The notes below the pieces were generated by a model. It was not told the origin of the DNA. It saw only the letters and a program-made list of their open reading frames with translations, and ran no database searches. A DNA stretch of 5,106 nt from Nitrospirales bacterium (lineage in GTDB: Bacteria; Nitrospirota; Nitrospiria; Nitrospirales; UBA2166): positions 1 through 5,106 of the forward strand of contig JAJDBL010000247.1 in NCBI GenBank assembly GCA_029261375.1, given 5' to 3'. The first letter of the stretch is position 1. The number at the start of each line of letters is the position of its first letter. The translations under genes and the position numbers were made by a program. Of the stretch, positions 1-5,106 are shown in pieces.

Positions 1-7
1 AGGAATC

Positions 8-496
8 ATGACGAGGGCAACACGCCCGTCGGCTGAACCACCCACCGTTCATTTAATCAATCGTCAGCGAACATTTACCGTCCGTTCCAAGTTTCTCGTC
101 TCGACCGCGCAAATCATTCTTCGTCATGCTGGACAGCAGACCGGCGAGTTGAGTGTGCTGTTCATCAATGATCGTGCAATGCGTGTACTCAACGCACAGT
201 ATCGCGGAAAAAATCGGCCTACGGATGTCTTATCGTTTCCCCAACCTACACTGCCGGGTAATGGTAAACGTTTGATCGGCGATGTGGTCATTTCGCTCCA
301 AACAGCCACGCGGCAAGCGAAGGAGCGTAAATCGACCCTTCACGCTGAAGTCGTTCGATTGCTTCTTCATGGCATTCTTCATCTATTAGGATACGATCAT
401 GAACTCGGCCCGAAAGAAGCGCGACGCATGGGTGCCAAAGAACGCGTGATTCGTCGGCGTTTGCTGGACGCGGACATCAAGGTAAGTGAGCACTGA
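8..496 (+). CDS. ybeY: YbeY, endoribonuclease for rRNA maturation
   Basis: The 162-aa product is a single-domain YbeY/UPF0054 metalloprotein. In this family it is a cytoplasmic single-strand endoribonuclease that takes part in 16S rRNA 3'-end maturation and 70S quality control. The zinc motif HGxLHLxGYDH is complete, with metal-binding histidines H121, H125 and H131. The conserved YRGKxRPTDVLSFP block lies at residues 65-78 and contains the family arginine (R66). GDVVIS at 91-96 is the usual strand before the catalytic helix. Length is normal for the family; about 14 N-terminal residues precede the conserved core. The ATG has AGGAA three bases upstream, rather close, and the window edge cuts off upstream sequence, so the start is slightly uncertain. 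It is first of a co-directional group with ftsY, whose start lies 3 nt after this stop, suggesting coupled translation. Confidence 0.96.
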   Translation: MTRATRPSAEPPTVHLINRQRTFTVRSKFLVSTAQIILRHAGQQTGELSVLFINDRAMRVLNAQYRGKNRPTDVLSFPQPTLPGNGKRLIGDVVISLQTATRQAKERKSTLHAEVVRLLLHGILHLLGYDHELGPKEARRMGAKERVIRRRLLDADIKVSEH

Positions 497-499
497 CTG

Positions 500-1432
500 A
501 TGGGGTGGTTTAAGAAACTCGGCGAGGAACTCACGAAAGACCGGGGGACCCTTGCGGATAATCTGAACCGCTTGATGCTTGGAACGCAGAAGATCGACGA
601 CGACATGATCGAGGAGCTTGAAGAGATCCTTATTCAGGCAGATCTTGGTGTCAGCGTGACCAATCGAATTCTAGAGCGTATTCAAGAGAAGAACACCCTG
701 ACGTCGGGGTTCGAGCGAAGCGAAGTCAAAGGACTTGTCCGTGCGGGCATCATCGATATTCTCAAACTGTGCCGCGGGTATACCGATGTCGTTCCGCCTC
801 CCGCCACGCCAAGTCCCTATGTCTATATGATGGTCGGGGTCAACGGCGTGGGAAAAACAACGACCATCGCGAAGCTTGCGCACTGTGCCAATCAGGGAGG
901 AAAGAGCGTGTTGCTCGTTGCCGCGGATACCTTTCGTGCAGCGGCCATTGAGCAGCTTGAGATTTGGGGTGGACGAACCAATGCTGATGTCATTCGCCAT
1001 CGGCAAGGCTCCGATCCGTCAGCGGTGGTGCACGATGGTTTGACCGCAGCAAAAAACCGAAAGTCAGACGTGGTGATTATCGATACTGCCGGCAGACTCC
1101 AGACACAGCACAATCTGATGACTGAACTTGAGAAAATGCATCGAGTCATGGCGAAAGTGCTTCCCGGTACCCCCCACGAAGTGTTGCTGGTCTTGGATGC
1201 AACGACGGGTCAGAACGCGCTGTCACAAGCCCGCCTTTTTAAACAAGCCGTCGGTGTGACTGGCATCGTGCTGACCAAACTCGATGGAACCGCGAAGGGG
1301 GGAATTGTCGTGGCGATCGTCGAGGAACTCAATGTCCCAGTGAAATGGGTTGGCTCGGGAGAAGGGCATACCGATTTTTCTGGGTTCAATGTCGAAGAAT
1401 TTGCGGATAGTCTCGTGGAGGGTCACTCATGA
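500..1432 (+). CDS. ftsY: FtsY, signal recognition particle receptor
   Basis: The 310-aa product is the SRP-receptor GTPase that docks ribosome-SRP complexes at the inner membrane for co-translational insertion of membrane proteins. It has the short architecture: no long acidic A domain, an N-terminal amphipathic segment (MGWFKKLGEEL) of the kind that binds membrane, a helical N domain to about residue 95, then the G domain. Visible SRP-GTPase motifs are the P-loop GVNGVGKTT (113-121), DTFRAAAIEQL (143-153, the family-specific insertion region), DTAGR (195-199), TKLDGTAKGG (259-268) and the closing GSGEG (285-289). It is distinguished from Ffh by the absence of an M domain. The start lies 3 nt after the ybeY stop with only a weak GTGAG upstream, so translation is probably coupled. 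The stop overlaps the next gene's start in ATGA. Confidence 0.97.
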   Translation: MGWFKKLGEELTKDRGTLADNLNRLMLGTQKIDDDMIEELEEILIQADLGVSVTNRILERIQEKNTLTSGFERSEVKGLVRAGIIDILKLCRGYTDVVPPPATPSPYVYMMVGVNGVGKTTTIAKLAHCANQGGKSVLLVAADTFRAAAIEQLEIWGGRTNADVIRHRQGSDPSAVVHDGLTAAKNRKSDVVIIDTAGRLQTQHNLMTELEKMHRVMAKVLPGTPHEVLLVLDATTGQNALSQARLFKQAVGVTGIVLTKLDGTAKGGIVVAIVEELNVPVKWVGSGEGHTDFSGFNVEEFADSLVEGHS

Positions 1433-2127
1433 CGGACATTACAGCGTTTGGCCCCTGGCCGGAGTGGGACGAGATTGACCACGTCCTTCTCGACATGGAT
1501 GGTACGTTGCTCAATCTGGGTTTCGATAACGAGTTCTTCAGCGAGTTTCTCCCGGCGCAATATGCCGTAGCCAACGATATCTCGGAAGAGGCCGCGCAAG
1601 AAGATCTCTTTGCGCGATACAAGGCAGTGGAAGGCACGCTGCAATGGTTTGATATCGAGTTTTGGGGAGAGGAACTTGGATTAGATGTCGTCGGACTGAC
1701 CGAACAGCAATCCCATAAGGTCTCGCTTCATCCCGATGCGGATGCCTTTCTCAAGCACATGCAGACGATCGGCAAGCCAGCATTCCTCGTCACCAATGCG
1801 CATCGAACCACGCTGAACATTAAAGTGAAGCGTACGGGAATCGATCAGTATTTGGAAAAGATGGTGTGTTCCAACGAAGTCGGTTCCCCGAAACACCATG
1901 CGAGCTTCTGGGATCATGCGAAAGAAGAGATCGGATACGATCCCGCACGAACATTGTTCGTCGACGATTCAGAAAAAGTCTTGGTCGCCGCACGTGAACA
2001 CGGCATTCGCTATATTCTTCACCGGTCAAAGCCGAGTATTGTGGATCCTCCAAAACCTTCCGACCAGTTCCACTCCATCGAGGATTTTCATCCGTTGATG
2101 TATCCACGCAAATTCCCCTGCCTCTAA
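1429..2127 (+). CDS. yrfG: HAD-superfamily hydrolase, YrfG-like GMP/IMP nucleotidase
   Basis: The 232-aa product is a cytoplasmic HAD phosphatase. Motif I is DMDGTLL (22-28), with nucleophile D22 and acid/base D24. Motif II is VTNAH (121-125, T122), motif III is K155 in GSPK, and motif IV is DD (179-180) in TLFVDDSEKVL. The arrangement and wording (WxExDxVLLDMDGTLLxLxFDN near the N-terminus, then LTNAH-like, TLFVDDSE and GIRY blocks) closely follow E. coli YrfG, which dephosphorylates GMP and IMP. Substrate assignment here rests on that resemblance alone. A strong GGAGGG Shine-Dalgarno at 1417-1422, 6 nt before the ATG, lies inside the end of ftsY, and the genes overlap by 4 nt (ATGA). The gene therefore belongs to the ybeY-ftsY operon. 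Other HAD roles, such as phosphoglycolate or pyrophosphate hydrolysis, are possible but fit the N-terminal motif less well. Confidence 0.85.
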   Translation: MTDITAFGPWPEWDEIDHVLLDMDGTLLNLGFDNEFFSEFLPAQYAVANDISEEAAQEDLFARYKAVEGTLQWFDIEFWGEELGLDVVGLTEQQSHKVSLHPDADAFLKHMQTIGKPAFLVTNAHRTTLNIKVKRTGIDQYLEKMVCSNEVGSPKHHASFWDHAKEEIGYDPARTLFVDDSEKVLVAAREHGIRYILHRSKPSIVDPPKPSDQFHSIEDFHPLMYPRKFPCL

Positions 2128-2130
2128 GGG

Positions 2131-2148
2131 GGGGCGTTGAAAGCGCCC
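2131..2148 (+). terminator. Possible hairpin terminator after the ybeY-ftsY-HAD operon
   Basis: GGGCGTT (2132-2138) and AGCGCCC (2142-2148) form a 7-bp stem, including one G-T pair, with a GAA loop. The stem begins five bases after the HAD stop codon. The position fits an operon end, but no T-tract follows, so this may be only an mRNA 3'-stabilising hairpin or part of a factor-dependent terminator. Confidence 0.35.
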
Positions 2149-2187
2149 ACCAGCGGCGTTCTCGCTTCGCGCTATAGGCTCAACTTA

Positions 2188-2234
2188 CAGAAGTCAGCCC
2201 ACCCCTTCTGAATGCTGACTCATGACTTCTGAAT
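2188..2234. repeat. Cluster of interleaved short inverted and direct repeats
   Basis: CAGAAGTC (2188-2195) is the exact reverse complement of GACTTCTG (2224-2231). AGTCAGC (2192-2198) is the exact reverse complement of GCTGACT (2214-2220). CTTCTGAAT occurs directly repeated at 2205-2213 and 2226-2234. The nested arrangement could fold as a cruciform or be the residue of a tandem-type intergenic repeat. Confidence 0.5.
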
Positions 2235-2479
2235 ACCGATGTATTCTAGAGTTTAGCTGGACGATGAAGCCCCGTGGCCTGGGCGTGTGCTCAGTGATCC
2301 GAGCCTGGGGCCTGGTCGCGTCGCTCATCGCGCCTGCTTGCCATCATCGCGCCACGATCCCTCACACAAGGTTCGGGATGACAGAGGAGCGATTGTCGTT
2401 TCAACCGAACAAACCTATCCGAGTGGGTACTTCGAGTTCCTTGACGCTGCAGGGTTCCCCATGCCGCAAGAATGGATTT

Positions 2480-2507
2480 TCAACACTATCTTCGATTCAT
2501 GTACAAT
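2480..2507 (+). promoter_or_regulatory. Candidate promoter for the antitoxin-PIN locus
   Basis: TACAAT (2502-2507) matches a sigma-70 -10 box at five of six positions. TCAACA (2480-2485), 16 bases upstream, matches a -35 box at four of six. It sits about 90 bases before the antitoxin start in locally AT-richer DNA. This is a consensus match by eye only. Confidence 0.3.
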
Positions 2508-2587
2508 ATGAGGGCGAATCAGCTGTATAGAGACATCGCACCTCGCTCGCTGCGGTTATGCACGATCGCACTAAGATCCTATCTGAC

Positions 2588-2593
2588 GGAGAG
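2588..2593 (+). promoter_or_regulatory. Ribosome binding site that fixes the antitoxin start
   Basis: GGAGAG lies just upstream of the ATG at 2597, with five bases between GGAG and the start codon. The alternative in-frame ATG at 2558 has no purine-rich site before it and would add 13 residues outside the family core. The 2597 start is therefore preferred. Confidence 0.6.
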
Positions 2594-2596
2594 ACG

Positions 2597-2824
2597 ATGG
2601 ACACGCAAGAAATCACAATTCGAGTGATCCAAGAAGCGGCAACGATCTATCAATCGGCCTCGCAACAAGACCGCCGCAAGCTTGATCTCCTGCTGAGCCT
2701 GCGCTTGAGCGAAACCGCCGAGCCGTCTCGAACGATCGATGCCATCATGCGCGATGCGGGCCAAGAGGCACAACTAAGTGGATTGACGGAGGATGTTCTG
2801 AAAGAAATCCTTGATGGGCGGTAA
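2597..2824 (+). CDS. Antitoxin-like protein of a PIN toxin-antitoxin pair
   Basis: The 75-aa acidic, mainly helical protein resembles small antitoxins found next to PIN toxins in cyanobacteria and other bacteria. These share an N-terminal 'ITxRV..E.A..Y..AS..DRRKLDLLLSLRLSE' core, seen here at residues 6-39, and a C-terminal GLTEDVLKEIL helix (61-71), seen in many of these as GLTPEILE. The role in this group is to bind and neutralise the toxin and usually to repress the operon; DNA binding is not evident from this sequence. The frame is open and well formed, so the gene looks intact. It overlaps the PIN frame by 11 nt when the PIN start is 2814, the usual antitoxin-first arrangement. Its partner is truncated, so it may be an orphan. 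Family identification is from pattern memory, not a search. Confidence 0.72.
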   Translation: MDTQEITIRVIQEAATIYQSASQQDRRKLDLLLSLRLSETAEPSRTIDAIMRDAGQEAQLSGLTEDVLKEILDGR

Positions 2825-3008
2825 ACCGCGCTTCGTCTTCGACACCAATATCATCGTCAGCGCTTTTCTCTTTGACAACAGCATTCCTCAAGAATCATTG
2901 CAGCACGTCATTGCTCATGGCGAGCCGCTTCTTTCCGCGGACGTGATGGACGAATTGGCGATAGAGCCACACGAGCATTTTTGGAAGAGCTCAACGGAGG
3001 GCGATTAA
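2814..3008 (+). pseudogene. Truncated PIN-domain toxin (VapC-like ribonuclease)
   Basis: The 64-aa frame begins as a PIN-domain toxin of the 'putative TA system toxin component, PIN family' type: RFVFDTNIIVSAFLF with first catalytic aspartate D10, then GEPLLSADVMDEL with E47. Such proteins usually run to about 130-150 aa. Here similarity stops after the DEL motif (about position 2957); the last 16 residues are unrelated, and the remaining acidic residues of the active site are absent. It should therefore not be an active RNase. A TTG at 2811 could also serve as start; the ATG at 2814 is preferred. Both overlap the antitoxin stop, implying translational coupling. The sequence after the break is the XRE gene in another frame, so the loss looks like a deletion joining two genes. 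Confidence 0.75.
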
Positions 3009-3259
3009 CGTTTGGGCAACTTCTTGCATCGATCCGTGAATCGGAGGAAGAGAGCTTAGCGAAGTCTTCTCAACGCCTCGGCGTGACGCGGCAGCACTTG
3101 CATCAAATAGAAAAAGGCGAGAAGCGCGTCAGTCCGGAGCGAGCCCTGCGATCTGCCAACCAACTCGGTCATAGTGACGTCTATTTTGTTCAACTCGCGT
3201 TGCAAGACCTGGTGAACGATTCTGGTCTCTCGGCGACGGTTGAGGTCAATGTCGCCTGA
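2981..3259 (+). CDS. XRE-family helix-turn-helix regulator, probably 5'-truncated antitoxin
   Basis: The frame gives a 92-aa protein containing a Cro/C1-type HTH: recognition-region helices span roughly residues 24-48 (ESLAKSSQRLGVTRQHLHQIEKGEK), preceded by LNGGRLTFGQLLASIRESEE. The tail is VSPERALRSANQLGHSDVYFVQLALQDLVNDSGL. This layout matches XRE antitoxins associated with HigB/RelE-type toxins, which bind DNA and autorepress. The only usable start in the frame is TTG at 2981, with just a weak GAG five bases upstream. The frame is open back to 2876 without ATG, GTG or CTG, and homologue-like sequence (RAFLEELNGG) begins before the TTG. The true start has therefore probably been lost to the deletion that also truncated the PIN gene, with which it overlaps by 28 nt. 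It may be unexpressed, or expressed by coupling. Confidence 0.62.
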   Translation: MEELNGGRLTFGQLLASIRESEEESLAKSSQRLGVTRQHLHQIEKGEKRVSPERALRSANQLGHSDVYFVQLALQDLVNDSGLSATVEVNVA

Positions 3260-3292
3260 ACACAAACAGAGGACGCCGACCGCTGCTTTCCT

Positions 3293-3366
3293 GTCATGCT
3301 GAGCGTGCTTGAAGACAACTCAAGATAGGCTTTACCAGCGAGATTCTTTGCTCAGGTCAGTATGAC
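3293..3366. repeat. Palindromic GTCAT...ATGAC intergenic element (MITE/REP-like)
   Basis: GTCATGCTGA (3293-3302) and TCAGTATGAC (3357-3366) form an imperfect terminal inverted repeat, nine of ten positions. Inside is a small stem CTTGA (3308-3312)/TCAAG (3320-3324). The 74-bp unit carries no coding sequence. It lies between the HTH fragment and the propeller gene. Internal words such as AGATTCTTTGCTCAG recall common bacterial intergenic repeats, but copy number cannot be judged from one window. Confidence 0.55.
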
Positions 3367-3416
3367 CAACGAAACTGCGTGATTCCGAAACCATTCAGGC
3401 CGAAAAGGAGCAACAC

Positions 3417-4790
3417 ATGCACATCAGCACGACTCTTCCCCACACACAGATTCGGTGGGCTCTCACCAGCGGAATCGGCCGGTTCTTCTGTGTGCCCATT
3501 CTTCTTTTGCTGTTCATGGGCTGGCTGTTGCCCGCCATCGCCGCTGCAGAACCGGTTGCCTATGTGGCCAATCGTGGAGCTGACACGCTCAGCGTGATCG
3601 ATGTGGGTGGCGGGTCTCTCAGTGAAACTCTCACGGTTTCGTCTGAGCCTCTGGATCAGGATGTGCGTTGGGTGGACGTCCGTCCCGATGGTAGTGCTGT
3701 CTATGTCACTGGCGATGCGAATGTCTTTGTCATCGACCCGGACAACGGGACGGTGACCGCAACGATCCCCACCGCCGGTCCTAGCCGTGACGTGGCCGTT
3801 CATCCCGGTGGGTCGTTGGTCTATGTGGCGGATGCGAATCTGTCCGTCATTGAAACCGCCGGCCACACGGTCGACGAGACCATCCCGATTGCGGGGACGC
3901 CCTACAGCATGACCCTCAATCCTTATGGCACGGAACTCTATGTTGCAACCGTGGGAGGTATGGTCGAGGTGCTCGATGTGACTAGCCTCGATATCGTGGC
4001 CTCAATTGATGTCGGAGGATCGCCCAAGATGGTGGCATTCGCTCCCGATGGTCAAACGGCGTATGTCACCAATACAAGTGATGAAGAGGGACAGGTCACT
4101 GTCGTGAACAGTGTGACCCACGAGATTGTCACGAGGATCACGATTGGTGGTTCGCCGTATGGTGTGGCGATTTCGCCTGACGGGACCGAAGCATACGCAG
4201 CCGAAGGACTGGATGGCATCGCGGTCATCGACACCAGTGCTCATTCCGTGACCGGCACCATTCCGGTGATGGCCATCGATGTCGCGTTTACACCTGATGG
4301 GAGTCACGCCGTGGCGACTCAATGGGAAACTGGCGAGGTGATGCTGATCGATACGGCATCACAGCAAGTGACGGCCACGCAGGAGTCTATTGGCGCTTGG
4401 GGGATCGGTATGGCACCACCGGATGGCGTCGATCTCGCCATCCGCATGACGAAACTGAAACGAAAGGTGAAAGATGCGGGTGACCAGGTCGTGGTGAAGG
4501 TTGAAATCTGCAATGGCGGGAATGTTGCTGCCGACGGTCCGTTCGATGTTGGCATGTTCATGACTACCGATGGAGCGGTCGTACCTGGAGCGACACCGGA
4601 CGATGTCTTTACGATGGACGGCCTCGCTCCCGGCGAGTGTCAGAAGACGGTGAAGAAAGAACGTAAATTCAAAGTGAAGGGTCAGCCGGACACCGTCGGC
4701 CGGGTCGTGGTCGTTATGGTCGATCCTGGCGACGCCGTCACCGAACGCAACGAAATCAACAACCAGGCACGACAAGCAATTTCTGAATGA
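3417..4790 (+). CDS. Secreted seven-bladed YVTN beta-propeller protein with CARDB-like domain
   Basis: The 457-aa protein starts with a Sec signal peptide: basic residues R13 and R22, hydrophobic core about 23-40, and probable cleavage after A44 (AAA|E). It is then exported to the periplasm, cell surface or medium. Residues 48-335 form seven repeats of about 40 aa (starts near 48, 95, 135, 175, 215, 259, 298). Their pattern is YVxN...VxVID...V..TI.VGG.P..VA..PDG, typical of YVTN-family surface propellers. Residues 338-457 resemble a CARDB adhesion-type domain ending in VVMVDPGDAVTERNEINN. C365 and C408 are the only cysteines in the mature chain and may form a disulfide. A good AAGGAG (3405-3410) lies 6 nt before the ATG. 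No catalytic residues are evident; a binding or scaffold role is inference. The partner is unknown. Confidence 0.88.
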   Translation: MHISTTLPHTQIRWALTSGIGRFFCVPILLLLFMGWLLPAIAAAEPVAYVANRGADTLSVIDVGGGSLSETLTVSSEPLDQDVRWVDVRPDGSAVYVTGDANVFVIDPDNGTVTATIPTAGPSRDVAVHPGGSLVYVADANLSVIETAGHTVDETIPIAGTPYSMTLNPYGTELYVATVGGMVEVLDVTSLDIVASIDVGGSPKMVAFAPDGQTAYVTNTSDEEGQVTVVNSVTHEIVTRITIGGSPYGVAISPDGTEAYAAEGLDGIAVIDTSAHSVTGTIPVMAIDVAFTPDGSHAVATQWETGEVMLIDTASQQVTATQESIGAWGIGMAPPDGVDLAIRMTKLKRKVKDAGDQVVVKVEICNGGNVAADGPFDVGMFMTTDGAVVPGATPDDVFTMDGLAPGECQKTVKKERKFKVKGQPDTVGRVVVVMVDPGDAVTERNEINNQARQAISE

Positions 4791-4802
4791 TCCCCTTTCG
4801 TG

Positions 4803-4891
4803 TCATGTCGAACCACCGCAGCCGTCATCCCGTGCGTGACACGGGATCCAGTGTTTCCTGGATTCCCGCGTGCGCTGGAATGACGACATGA
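4803..4891. repeat. Complex palindromic repeat element, partly dRS3-like
   Basis: An outer inverted repeat, TCATGTCG (4803-4810) and CGACATGA (4884-4891), encloses a GTCAT...ATGAC unit (4824-4884). Within it lie three hairpins in a row: ATCCCGTG (4827-4834)/CACGGGAT (4840-4847), a perfect 8-bp stem; ATCCAG (4846-4851)/CTGGAT (4858-4863); and ATTCC (4862-4866)/GGAAT (4877-4881). Each adjacent pair shares two bases. The last hairpin, ATTCCC-N8-TGGAAT, differs from the neisserial dRS3 consensus ATTCCC-N8-GGGAAT at one base. It lies between two genes for exported proteins and could attenuate readthrough from the first. Confidence 0.7.
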
Positions 4892-4949
4892 GGCGAACCG
4901 AGAGTGAAGCTAAGACAGCACAATCATCCATCAAATCCTGATCACCAGA

Positions 4950-4955
4950 AAGGAG
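4950..4955 (+). promoter_or_regulatory. Ribosome binding site of the partial exported-protein gene
   Basis: AAGGAG lies 7 nt before the ATG at 4963 and settles the start of a gene that otherwise has no stop in the window. The surrounding leader (GAAAGGAGCAAAACAATG) is very like that of the propeller gene (AAAAGGAGCAACACATG). Confidence 0.75.
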
Positions 4956-4962
4956 CAAAACA

Positions 4963-5106
4963 ATGCGACCACGATTGAGTTCGAAAACCATCCTCACCGG
5001 CACTATCACGTTACTTCTGTGCCTGGTCCTTGCCGTCCCGGCGATGGCGCAAACCCGCGAATCGTTGTCGAGCCTGCGGGCCGATCTCGATGCCGCCCTC
5101 GCGTTG
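4963..5106 (+). CDS. Exported protein, N-terminal part only (function unknown)
   Basis: The reading frame is open from the ATG to the window end (48 codons, no stop), so the gene is cut by the edge. The first 29 residues make a textbook Sec signal peptide: basic start (R2, R4, K8), hydrophobic core at about 10-25 (TITLLLCLVLAV), and an AMA|Q cleavage site after A29. C20 sits within the core without a lipobox context, so a lipoprotein is unlikely. The first mature residues (TRESLSSLRADLDAALAL) have a heptad-like leucine spacing suggesting a helix or coiled coil. The family cannot be named from this much. The preceding gene also encodes an exported protein with a near-identical ribosome-binding leader, so the two may be expressed in similar conditions, though a 172-bp gap with a palindromic element separates them. 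Confidence 0.75.
   Translation, partial: MRPRLSSKTILTGTITLLLCLVLAVPAMAQTRESLSSLRADLDAALAL

Larger units (their letters stand above)
2128..2557. other. Intergenic stretch without a convincing gene, with degenerate repeats
   Basis: This 430-base gap between the HAD gene and the antitoxin region has small open frames but no recognisable protein and no good start sites. It contains a cluster of short repeats at 2188-2234, a direct repeat TCATCGCGCC (2325-2334 and 2344-2353), three GCCTGG copies between 2277 and 2315, and a GGGATGAC end at 2375-2382. The last resembles one terminus of the GTCAT...ATGAC palindromic elements found later in the window, but has no clear partner. The segment reads as decayed repetitive or formerly mobile sequence. 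Confidence 0.55.

Noticed and set aside
2131..2148. Full rho-independent terminator after the HAD gene
   Set aside because: The stem is good but there is no T-tract, so it is listed only as a possible terminator with low confidence.
2222..2530. Open frames of 102 aa (2222-2530) and 74 aa (2287-2511) in the gap after the HAD gene
   Set aside because: No recognisable family and no good ribosome binding site; the first half is translated repeat-like DNA (for example around the GGGATGACAG end). The more protein-like tail around 2400-2511 matched nothing I know.
2558..2824. Longer antitoxin start at ATG 2558
   Set aside because: No purine-rich site precedes it, and its 13 extra residues lie outside the family core; ATG 2597 has GGAGAG upstream.
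2977..3008. A CRISPR, tRNA or att-type site explaining the PIN/HTH junction
   Set aside because: No tRNA-like cloverleaf, repeated spacers or direct repeats flank the junction; a simple deletion explains it better.
3309..3337. Possible promoter for the propeller gene (TTGAAG with a downstream -10)
   Set aside because: The TTGAAG is inside the palindromic element and no credible -10 box lies at the right distance.
3357..3866. 169-aa reverse-strand frame across the propeller gene start
   Set aside because: It is antisense to the signal peptide and first blades of a clear secreted protein, and its translation is low-complexity and histidine/arginine-rich like a shadow frame.

Overview
The window looks like a chromosomal segment of a Gram-negative bacterium with moderately high GC. 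It carries a conserved housekeeping block (1-2127) followed by an accessory stretch (2128-5106). Gene content and repeat style recall Nitrospira/Nitrospirota, but this is an impression from memory; no marker here fixes the taxon.

Region 1 (8-2127) is a tight co-directional operon. It encodes YbeY (rRNA maturation endoribonuclease), FtsY (SRP receptor GTPase) and a HAD phosphatase resembling the GMP/IMP nucleotidase YrfG. ybeY and ftsY are 3 nt apart; ftsY and the HAD gene overlap in an ATGA. The first two genes serve ribosome maturation and membrane-protein targeting; the third probably serves nucleotide housekeeping. A short GC-rich hairpin lies just after the last stop codon.

Region 2 (2128-2596) has no convincing gene. 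It holds short direct and inverted repeats, what look like decayed intergenic repeats, and a possible promoter just before the next gene.

Region 3 (2597-3259) is a damaged toxin-antitoxin locus. An apparently intact 75-aa antitoxin-like gene overlaps a PIN-domain toxin gene that keeps only its N-terminal third. The PIN frame then runs, in a different reading frame, into the C-terminal part of an XRE-type helix-turn-helix protein of the kind found as antitoxins. The simplest reading is a deletion that fused two neighbouring toxin-antitoxin modules.

Region 4 (3260-5106) encodes exported proteins: a 457-aa secreted protein with a seven-bladed YVTN-type beta-propeller plus a C-terminal CARDB-like domain, and the start of a second exported protein that runs off the window. 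Each is preceded by a palindromic GTCAT...ATGAC repeat element and by a very similar AAGGAGCAA leader. The element at 4803-4891 is elaborate: three successive hairpins inside an outer inverted repeat, with a part resembling the neisserial dRS3 repeat. No RNA genes, CRISPR arrays or complete insertion sequences were seen.
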